From positions 39,063-103,062 of the forward strand of contig JAFSRW010000051.1 of assembly GCA_017445925.1 (NCBI GenBank): a stretch of 64,000 nt of DNA. Direction: 5' to 3'. Source of the stretch: Bacteroidaceae bacterium. GTDB lineage: Bacteria > Bacteroidota > Bacteroidia > Bacteroidales > Bacteroidaceae. A program made the translations under genes and the position numbers. This document shows, one piece after another, positions 52,293 to 59,800 of the stretch; within the stretch, counting starts at the first letter, position 1; each line of letters begins with the position of its first letter. A model generated the notes under the pieces. The model saw only the letters and a list, made by a program, of their open reading frames with translations. It did not search any database and was not told the origin of the DNA.

Positions 52293-52879
52293 ACAAACCA
52301 ACTGTGGATGGCAGTATCATAATGGCTGCTTACGCCAAAGGCACGGGTAGCAAACCACTTGCGGTCTTCAATCTCACTCTGGGCACCCTTTTTCTGCAAT
52401 AAATCCAACAATGGCTTGTATTCCGCCTTCGAAGGAACAATAATAACATCACGGAAGTTCTTGGCTGCAGCACGAATCAGGCTAATACCACCTATGTCAA
52501 TCTTCTCGATGATATCTTCTGCACTTGCACCACTGGCAACCGTGTCCTCAAAGGGGTAGAGGTCAACTATTACCAGGTCAATGGCTGGGATTTCATACTG
52601 CTTCATCTGCTGCTGGTCGGACTCCAGTTCCCTGCGACCCAGAATACCACCGAATACCTTGGGATGAAGTGTCTTTACTCTACCACCCAATATGCTGGGG
52701 TATGTGGTTACATCCTCAACCTTCTGACATGGTATACCCAGGCTCTCAATGAAGGTCTGAGTACCACCGGTGCTCAACAATTCAACACCTTGCGCATTCA
52801 GAGTGCGCAGAATTTCCTCCAATCCGTCTTTGTGAAATACGGATACCAGAGCTCGCTGGATTTTTCTCGTTTCTGCCAT
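52286..52879 (-). CDS. purH: IMP cyclohydrolase domain only (PurH N-terminal half)
   Basis: Final purine-synthesis step, FAICAR to IMP. 197 residues from the ATG at 52879 (MAETRKIQRALVSVF). The MGS-like IMPCH domain is complete: LLSTGGTQTFIESLGIP, LGGRVKTLHPKVFGGIL, IVDLYPFEDTV and KIDIGGISLIRAAAKNFRDV. The frame ends right at the domain boundary (HYDTAIHSWFVG, then stop), so the AICAR formyltransferase half of normal bifunctional PurH (about 500 residues) is missing. The stop codon is inside a tandem array (see 52205-52292). It heads the mre cluster and has a -7 element at 52922-52929. Either the partner domain is encoded elsewhere or this is a truncation. Confidence 0.88.
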   Translation of the reverse strand: MAETRKIQRALVSVFHKDGLEEILRTLNAQGVELLSTGGTQTFIESLGIPCQKVEDVTTYPSILGGRVKTLHPKVFGGILGRRELESDQQQMKQYEIPAIDLVIVDLYPFEDTVASGASAEDIIEKIDIGGISLIRAAAKNFRDVIIVPSKAEYKPLLDLLQKKGAQSEIEDRKWFATRAFGVSSHYDTAIHSWFVG

Positions 52880-52921
52880 ATATAATGTTTGTTTATGCGT
52901 ACGTGTATATAAAATGGAGTG

Positions 52922-52929
52922 CAAAAGTA
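52922..52929 (-). promoter_or_regulatory. -7 element of purH and the mre cluster
   Basis: Minus-strand TACTTTTG (TAnnTTTG), 43 bp before the purH ATG. It is the only good promoter seen ahead of mreB. Confidence 0.5.
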
Positions 52930-52992
52930 CATATTTTCTATCAATGAGCCACATTTTTCACCTCATTTTTTATTAAAAAACAGATTTTTTTA

Positions 52993-53000
52993 TAACTTTG
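52993..53000 (+). promoter_or_regulatory. -7 element of the GH43-sigma-FecR operon
   Basis: TAACTTTG (TAnnTTTG). An RNA start about 7 nt downstream would fall at or just before the ATG at 53010 and leave about 27 nt of leader for the ATG at 53034. It resembles housekeeping promoters and is not obviously an ECF-type site. Confidence 0.5.
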
Positions 53001-53009
53001 TCCCCCGTA

Positions 53010-54014
53010 ATGAAAAAAACCATAGAAACAATAATGACCCGAAATTGCCGCTTATTCATTTTTTTTCCCATTTTCTTGATGTCACTTTTAGTATGTGCTC
53101 AGGAGGTAAAAAATCCCGTTTGGCCCCGCAATTGGCCCGACCCAACTATATGGAAGGCAGATGATGGACGCTATTATTGTATAGCTACCAATCCGCGACG
53201 CTGTTTGGTAAGCGACGATTTGTTTCAATGGCAAATTTCTGAGATCTCACCTATTGATAATTCCTCTTGGGAGACTATATCTGGTATTTCACGTAATTAT
53301 TGGGCTCCCGATGTGGCAACAGTTAACGGCAAACGTCTCATGTACCTCACCTTATATAATAGTGCCGAGGACAGTAACATTGCCGTCCTGCAAGAAGTAG
53401 AACCATGCCAATTCCAATTCAAAGGAATCATTACCCGAGGAAAAGAAACGGGCATTGAGGATACTATTGATCCTGAAGTTATTACAGACCCCAAGACAGG
53501 AAAAGTGTGGCTCTTCTTTGGGTCAGTTGGTGGCATTCACCGTATTGAGCTTGCTGCAGACGGTCTTTCCCTGAAAGAAGGAGCCAAATATGAGCATGTA
53601 GCCGGCCTGACCGTTCATCAGTGCCCTGACCGTTCAAAAGTTTTTGAAGGCTCCTACCTTCATTACCACAAGGGGTACTGGTATCTGTTCGTCAGCTCAG
53701 GCTTCTTCGGTAATCATACTTACCAGTTACAGGTAGGGCGTAGCAAAAAACTTACAGGCAAATTTGTGAACAAGGAAGGCAAACCCATGGTAGAGGGTTA
53801 TGCCACACCTGTCATACATAGTGATGAAGGGGATAATTTCTTTGGACCTGGCCATTGTGGCGAGATATTTACGGCATCTGACGGCAACGAATACATCTTC
53901 TATCACTGTCATGTACGTGAAAGCCGTCGTCCGGAACAACGTCCAATGTTTATGTCTCGCATCCAGTGGGGCAAAGACGGATGGCCTTATGTTGAAGGAG
54001 GTAAACCAGAGTAA
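53010..54014 (+). CDS. Glycoside hydrolase family 43 enzyme (arabinanase/xylosidase-like)
   Basis: Secreted five-bladed propeller hydrolase, 334 residues from the ATG at 53010. A second ATG at 53034 gives a tighter leader (TRNCRLFIFFPIFLMSLLVCAQ) and suits the promoter position better, so either start is possible. Catalytic residues: base Asp in NWPDPTIWKADDGRYYCIA, pKa-modulating Asp in EDTIDPEVITD, acid Glu in KVFEGSYLHYHKGYWYLFVS; a metal-site His lies in FFGPGHCGEIFTASDG. No accessory domain, unlike the GH43 at 8177. Its stop overlaps the sigma-factor ATG (TAATG), so a glycosidase is translationally coupled to its putative regulator. Confidence 0.9.
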   Translation: MKKTIETIMTRNCRLFIFFPIFLMSLLVCAQEVKNPVWPRNWPDPTIWKADDGRYYCIATNPRRCLVSDDLFQWQISEISPIDNSSWETISGISRNYWAPDVATVNGKRLMYLTLYNSAEDSNIAVLQEVEPCQFQFKGIITRGKETGIEDTIDPEVITDPKTGKVWLFFGSVGGIHRIELAADGLSLKEGAKYEHVAGLTVHQCPDRSKVFEGSYLHYHKGYWYLFVSSGFFGNHTYQLQVGRSKKLTGKFVNKEGKPMVEGYATPVIHSDEGDNFFGPGHCGEIFTASDGNEYIFYHCHVRESRRPEQRPMFMSRIQWGKDGWPYVEGGKPE

Positions 54015-54607
54015 TGCAGACTGACGAGAAATCCATTATTCGTGGCCTTGTAGAAGGCACTGAGGATGCATACAGGTATGTGTTCAAGGTGTACTATGGA
54101 CCTATGTGTATCCTGGCAGAGAGCATTCTCCTTGATGAATTTCTGGCGCAGGCTGCCGTTTCCGACGTTATCAGTCATCTTTATGAGGTGCGCAACGAGA
54201 TTGTTATTCATTCCAATCTCAGAAGTTATCTGATGATGAGTACGCGTAACCACTGCCTTAACCTGCTTAACTCCAAGACTGTTCGCTCCGTACAAACTTT
54301 CAGTACGTTAGGCGAACAGGATGCACGCGAGGTTCTTTCTGGGCTCGACACAGTTACACCGCAAGGAAAACTGCTCGACAATGAATTGGAAGGGTTGATG
54401 CGCGATTGCATTGAGAATCTTCCCGAGCCTGTTAAAACAACTTTTATCAAGAGCCGTTTTCAGGACATGACCTATCGTCAGATAGGTGCTGAAGATGGTG
54501 TCAGTGCCAATACTGTTAAGGTTCGTATTCAGCAAGCGCTCAAGCTGATTGAACAGAGATTTTCAAAGTATTTAACCTTTTTAACAATTTTTATGGTATT
54601 GACCTGA
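54014..54607 (+). CDS. ECF RNA polymerase sigma factor (Bacteroidetes expansion type)
   Basis: 197-residue extracytoplasmic-function sigma factor. Region 2: DAYRYVFKVYYGPMCILAESIL through VSDVISHLYEVRNEI and LRSYLMMSTRNHCLNLL. Region 4: IENLPEPVKTTFIKSRFQDMTYRQIGAEDGVSANTVKVRIQQALK, a complete helix-turn-helix. It is coupled to the GH43 gene in front and followed 29 bp later by its probable FecR-type anti-sigma. In Bacteroidetes such pairs usually control a SusC/SusD transporter that carries an STN domain. None is present here, so the signal input must differ or lie elsewhere. Confidence 0.92.
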   Translation: MQTDEKSIIRGLVEGTEDAYRYVFKVYYGPMCILAESILLDEFLAQAAVSDVISHLYEVRNEIVIHSNLRSYLMMSTRNHCLNLLNSKTVRSVQTFSTLGEQDAREVLSGLDTVTPQGKLLDNELEGLMRDCIENLPEPVKTTFIKSRFQDMTYRQIGAEDGVSANTVKVRIQQALKLIEQRFSKYLTFLTIFMVLT

Positions 54608-54636
54608 CACAGAAAGGTAATTAATTTGTCATATCT

Positions 54637-56508
54637 ATGAAGTCATACATGAAAAATAGAATGAAAGACAAAAAAGATATATCATTACATATCATTGATT
54701 ATCTTACGGGAGAAATCTCGCAAGAGGATGCTGATGCCCTCGCGCAATGGGTTAAGGAATCCGAAGAGAATGCCCGCCAGTTTGTACGCATGAAAGAGGT
54801 ATGGATGGGTTCTTCTATCATTGAGAAAGCCTACGATGGAGAAGCCGCTTTCCTGCGTTTCAAAAGGCGTGTGCTTAATCGGTCTATTATACCTTATACT
54901 ACATGGATGCAGCGTCACCAGTCAACAGTTCGCAATGCCATGTTGTGGGCTGCTGCTATTCTGTTCCCCATCCTGCTCACCTGCACAACCATCATGTACT
55001 ACAATATTAGCAATTTGACTGATGGAGAGATGGTTGCTTCTACAGTAGCTGGTGAAACATCAACGCTGCAACTGCCCGACGGGACAAAGGTGATATTAAA
55101 GGAAAACTCCGAGCTATCCTATTCAACAAGCGACTTCGTACGTGGAAACCGTAATATAAAATTCCAGGGCTCTGCCTATTTCAGTGTTACGTCAGATGCC
55201 AGCCATCCTTTCCTGATTTCAACAGAGAAAGAGCAGGTACGCGTATTAGGAACTGAATTCTATCTGGTCAGCGAGAAAGGCAGTCACAAGGACCTCCTAT
55301 CACTCGACAAAGGAATTGTGGAATTTACTGACAATAAGACTGGCGAAGTAGTACACATGAAAGCCGGCGATGAACTTGTTTACAACACGCTTACAGGCAA
55401 CACCTATTGCAGAGCACGTACCGAGGACGAAGTTAAGTTGGCCCAGGAGACCAATAGGAGCAACTCCGTTTCCAAAGCTGTTTATGCCGAATTGGAACAG
55501 TTGGTAAGTGACCGTGGTGGAAATCATACTATTCAACTGAATGTAAGCAAGGGGCTTAAGGCAGGTCTTTATCAGGTGGAGATTGATTCTAACAATGAGA
55601 TGGCTCGTTTTACACCAGCCAGAGATGCTGCTAAATTCTCTGGTGGAGACGGTAGTAAAGAACATCCGTATCTCATCAGCAACTCACGCCAGATGTGTAA
55701 TATGAAGTCGGCTCTTACTCCTTATAAGATGACTTATTTTGCACTTACCAGCGATATCGACCTACAGAGTGTTGAGTGGATGCCTTTGAACGACAGAGCT
55801 GACGAATATTCTCTTTGGGTAACATTTGATGGTAATGGGCATGTAATCCGTAACCTTACTACTGCACGTACCTGTTATTATGGAAGCTTCTTTGGCGTAT
55901 TATGTGGTGCTTGCAAGAATGTAGGTTTCGAGAATGTCAATATCTTCTGTACCGGCTACGGTGCTGGCGCGATAGCTGGCTATCTGGGACATTCAGCATA
56001 TCCCAACGTATCTGTTATAGAAAACTGCTATGCTACAGGTAGAGTTAGCGGACAGGGTTATGCTGGAGGTCTTGTTGGCAACGTGGGCAGCAAGTCTATC
56101 CTCAACAATTGTTATTCCTCTGTAGATGTGAATAGCATCAGCAGCTATGCCGGAGGATTGGTTGGAAAGGTACGAGCCCCATTTGTTATGGAAGGCTGCT
56201 ACAGCACCGGAAATGTATCCGGCCAGTATGCAGGAGGAGTAGTAGCTGGTGGTCAACTCAAGAGCACACCCCATGCCCGTTACCATAACGTTATTGCTCT
56301 CAATCCCAGTGTATATGGTTCGCTCCAGTCTTATGCCGTTATGCCTATTATTGATGGTGACACGCTGAATCATGTGTCACACTCATCCAACCTCTATCTC
56401 AACGGCAAGCGTCTGAGGAACGGCTTGTCAGACAGAGAGATAAAAGAACGGCTAAACGACATACGCAACGTTTGGTACAGTTCCAAAGTTAGGCAAACTG
56501 CCGAATAA
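54637..56508 (+). CDS. FecR-type anti-sigma factor fused to a GLUG-repeat periplasmic domain
   Basis: 623 residues; ordinary Bacteroidetes FecR proteins have about 330. Residues 1-95 form the cytoplasmic sigma-binding helix region (DYLTGEISQEDADALAQWV). One membrane helix spans about 101-121 (LWAAAILFPILLTCTTIMYY). The FecR domain is about 138-235 (TVAGETSTLQLPDGTKVILKENSELSY, GSAYFSVTSDASHPF, VRVLGTEFYL). In place of the usual C-terminal STN-like domain, residues about 332-600 read as a GLUG/beta-helix region: SGGDGSKEHPYLISN, FDGNGHVIRNLT, YAGGLVGNVGSKSILNNCYS, YAGGLVGK, YAGGVVAGG. These repeats are common in surface adhesins. The domain would lie in the periplasm. Last in the GH43-sigma operon. 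Confidence 0.87.
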   Translation: MKSYMKNRMKDKKDISLHIIDYLTGEISQEDADALAQWVKESEENARQFVRMKEVWMGSSIIEKAYDGEAAFLRFKRRVLNRSIIPYTTWMQRHQSTVRNAMLWAAAILFPILLTCTTIMYYNISNLTDGEMVASTVAGETSTLQLPDGTKVILKENSELSYSTSDFVRGNRNIKFQGSAYFSVTSDASHPFLISTEKEQVRVLGTEFYLVSEKGSHKDLLSLDKGIVEFTDNKTGEVVHMKAGDELVYNTLTGNTYCRARTEDEVKLAQETNRSNSVSKAVYAELEQLVSDRGGNHTIQLNVSKGLKAGLYQVEIDSNNEMARFTPARDAAKFSGGDGSKEHPYLISNSRQMCNMKSALTPYKMTYFALTSDIDLQSVEWMPLNDRADEYSLWVTFDGNGHVIRNLTTARTCYYGSFFGVLCGACKNVGFENVNIFCTGYGAGAIAGYLGHSAYPNVSVIENCYATGRVSGQGYAGGLVGNVGSKSILNNCYSSVDVNSISSYAGGLVGKVRAPFVMEGCYSTGNVSGQYAGGVVAGGQLKSTPHARYHNVIALNPSVYGSLQSYAVMPIIDGDTLNHVSHSSNLYLNGKRLRNGLSDREIKERLNDIRNVWYSSKVRQTAE

Positions 56509-56541
56509 AATCAATTTCATTTCTTTTTTTCTGCCCAAAAG

Positions 56542-56573
56542 TTTGGTGGAAAGCAGAAAAAGCCATACCTTTG
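56542..56573 (+). promoter_or_regulatory. Promoter of the tRNA gene
   Basis: TTTG (56542-56545) and TACCTTTG (56566-56573) with a 20-bp spacer: a full match to the Bacteroidetes -33/-7 consensus, 19 bp before the tRNA. Confidence 0.75.
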
Positions 56574-56592
56574 CAACCGCAAACGCAAAAAT

Positions 56593-56666
56593 GGCGGGAT
56601 AGCTCAGCTGGTTAGAGCGTCGGATTCATAATCCGGAGGTCGTGGGATCGTGACCCACTCCCGCTA
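56593..56666 (+). tRNA. tRNA with anticodon CAT (Met elongator or lysidine-type Ile)
   Basis: A 74-nt cloverleaf folds by eye. The acceptor stem is GGCGGGA with TCCCGCT (first pair G-T), discriminator A, no encoded CCA. D-arm GCTC-AGCTGGTTA-GAGC; anticodon loop TTCATAA; T-arm GTGGG/CCCAC. It lacks the initiator's three G-C anticodon-stem pairs. Met versus Ile2 cannot be decided by eye. It sits between the FecR-GLUG gene and the surface-protein gene with its own promoter and terminator. Confidence 0.92.
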
Positions 56667-56669
56667 CAG

Positions 56670-56705
56670 AAAAGAGATTTACGAGTAATCGCAAATCTCT
56701 TTTTT
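56670..56705 (+). terminator. Rho-independent terminator of the tRNA
   Basis: 11-bp perfect arms AAAAGAGATTT/AAATCTCTTTT around a 12-nt loop, running into TTTTTT. Confidence 0.85.
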
Positions 56706-56750
56706 GTTGAATAAAAATCTATTGTTTTTTTTCATTTCAGAAAAAAATCA

Positions 56751-56758
56751 TATCTTTG
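56751..56758 (+). promoter_or_regulatory. -7 element of the 1564-residue surface-protein gene
   Basis: TATCTTTG (TAnnTTTG) 47 bp before the ATG at 56806, after the tRNA terminator. The two-gene unit with GH127 therefore seems to be transcribed separately from the sigma operon. Confidence 0.5.
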
Positions 56759-56805
56759 CCAACGTAAAAGCATAAATAACTGTGTTAACTAAATAATCAA
56801 GTAAG

Positions 56806-59800
56806 ATGAGAAAGAGAATTACTTCCGTTTTCCTTACTACACTGCTAAGCATGGTAGGAATTAGTGCTTGGGCACAAGAGAGTGACCGGCTCTCGTTTGG
56901 CGTCATCTCCGATGTCCACTTCGAGAACAATGTTGGTGAGGGAGCTATGGTAAAGGTACCACAGGCTCTGAGAAACCTCACCTCTCATGGGGCGCTCGAT
57001 GCCTTGGCTGTTGTTGGCGACCTTGCCAATGCTGGAAAAACTTCTGAATACCAGATGCTCACAAGTGTCTTTTCTGACAAGACTAACTTCACTAACCCCG
57101 TAGGAACGTTCCTTTTCCTGATGGGTAACCATGATAATATGGATGCCAACGGAACAGCGAACTACCAGAATGGACTGAAATCCTTCAATAACAATGAGTC
57201 TTATCCCTTGCATCAATACAAGGTTATCAAGGGCTATCCCTTCATCACCATCAGTATGCGCACCAGTTCCAGCAACGATACCAGTAGTGCCGCCACTGGC
57301 ACTGCCGCCTATCCTCAGGATGTGGTAAATCAGTTGGAAGCTTGGTTGGAGCAGGCAAGCAAGGAATGCCCGGGCAAACCCATCTTTGTATTCACCCATG
57401 TTCCTCCACGCTGGTCGGTCTATGGTTCATGGCCGGAATATGAGTCGGGAAGCGCATGGGGTATGAAGGTGCTGAACCCTGTGCTCAACAAATACCCACA
57501 GGCAGTAGTGTTTGCCGGACACAGCCATTATCCTCTGGGCGACCCGCGAAGCATTCACCAGGGTGCCAACCCCAACTCAGAACGCAACAACTATTATACC
57601 GTTATCAATACGGCCAGCACTACCTATTCCGAGGTTAACCCAGGAGCCGTCAACGCAGGTATACATCCCGAAGGTTACGCCTATGTTACCGAAGGCTTGA
57701 TTGTAAGCGAGCTGGAGAATGGCGATATCGATATCACCCGCTACGACACCTATCGCAACCTTGAAATCGGTGCTGAGCACTGGGTACTGAAGGCTCCCTT
57801 CGACGGTTCAAAGTTCGAATATGCCGACATCCGCGATGCCGATGACAATCCCAACAACAATCCCCTGAGGAAAGGTAAGTCGGCTCCCGTATTCACCAAG
57901 AGTGCTGAGATAACAGTAAAGCCTCTGGCCTACGAAGTCACCGCCTCGTTCCCGCAGGCTACGGATGACGAGTGCGTGTTCCGCTATCGCATCCGTCTCA
58001 GCAAGGACGGATTGGTGCTTTCCGAGAAATTCGTATTCTCACAATTCTACCTGAATCCTGATGCGCCCAAGACATTAAGCATTAATCTATCTAATCTTAC
58101 TGCCGAAACAAAATACGAACTGGAAGTTGTGGCCCTCGACTCTTACGACAATGCCTCCGTACCACTTACCACAACCTTCAAGACCCTTGAAGCTACCGAA
58201 GGCAATACCGTTCCCGATGCGGACGGCCAATGGCAGTTCCAGGATACTGAGAACCTGCTAAAACCCACAACAGGCAACCTGTCCTTAACGCCTTGCATTG
58301 TTGGCAGCAAGAAGGTCGAAGTGGCTGAGAGCCTGGAAGATGCCGACATTCAGCCAACCGAAGGCCCCACCGCTGAGAACAAAGCCATTCTGGTCCCCAA
58401 AAACTCCGCTTTGAGGGTGAATCGTATTGCCGGCACTGCCACTCAGAACTACACCATTCTGATGGACATAAAAATGAAGGATGCCGTTTCTTACAACGGA
58501 TTGCTCCAGACCAATCAAGGCAATACTAACGACGGCGACCTGTTTATTCACAATAACACCATCGGCATAAATGCCATGGGAGGATATTTTGGTGAAATCA
58601 AGGACGACACCTGGTATCGCATCGTCATGCTGAACCGCGACGATAAGGTCTTCGTCTATGTAGATGGAGAGAAAGTCATTGAAAAGGCAACCACAGATTT
58701 ACGTTGGGAACTTGACCCATGGGGATTCTATCTCTTCTGCGACGAAGACGGCGAGATGACCGCTACCGAAGTGTCCGAGATAGCCTTCTGGGAGAAAGCT
58801 CTCTCAGAAAATCAGGTGAGAAGCCTCTCCGGACTTGACCCATACGACGATGGGCAGCAAGACCCCTACCTCACCGTTAAGACCCCAAGCGTCAGACTGG
58901 TAAACGAGCAGGACTTCTCCATCACAATAGATGCCAATGTCCCTTTTACATTCGAGCTCCCCGATTGGATTGAGCCCGTCGATGTAACACCTTTCCTGGG
59001 TGTGAGAGCATATACCTTCCGCGCAAAGACCGATGTGCAGAACGAACGTTGCGAGGGCACCATTAAGGTCGTAAGCGAAGAGGCTGGCACACACGATGTT
59101 GAGGTTGTGGTATTCATGGGCGATGATATCCCCGAAGTACTGGGTTCCTGGACTTTCGACGATGCAAATAATCTTCTGGACGGAGGCACCTTTCCCTCTA
59201 TACTACAGGGAGCTTTTAAGGGCAGCGAAGGCCCGGAGAAGAACTCCGACCTCGCATCCATCGGGATTAACCCCGTAGCAGGTCCTGTGGAGGATAACGG
59301 AGCCATCAGCGTCCCTAAGGATGCCTATCTCTGGTTTACGCCCAATGCCGACACAGATGTCCTTCAAGACTACACCTTTCTCATCGATATAAAGCCCGCC
59401 GACCTGACCGGCTACAAGGCCATCTTTCAACACGACGTTACAAATCAGGAAGATGCCGGACTTTTTATCAAGAATAACCAAGTAGGACGTGGTGGTTCTA
59501 TCGGATATGTAGGTAACCTGCAACTCGACAAGTGGTATCGTTTGCTGTTTGTGGTTAAGAACAACCGTGCCACCCTTTATCTCGACGGCGAAAAAGTAGG
59601 CGAGTCCTCCTCCCAACAAGAGTATTGGACCATCACCAACGAAGCCCTCCTCTTTGCCGATGAAAACGGCGAGGAGGGATTGGTCGATATCGCCGGAATG
59701 CGTTTCTGGGACCTTCCCCTTTCCCCTACTCAGGCCAAGAGGCTCGGTGATGTCTATAAGGATGTAGAGGAATACTTCGCAGTACAGACCTCTGGTGTGC

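Noticed and set aside
56593-56666. tRNA-CAT as an integration site of a mobile element bringing the GH127 locus.
   Set aside because: No integrase, no duplicated tRNA 3' end and no att-like direct repeat found downstream within the window.
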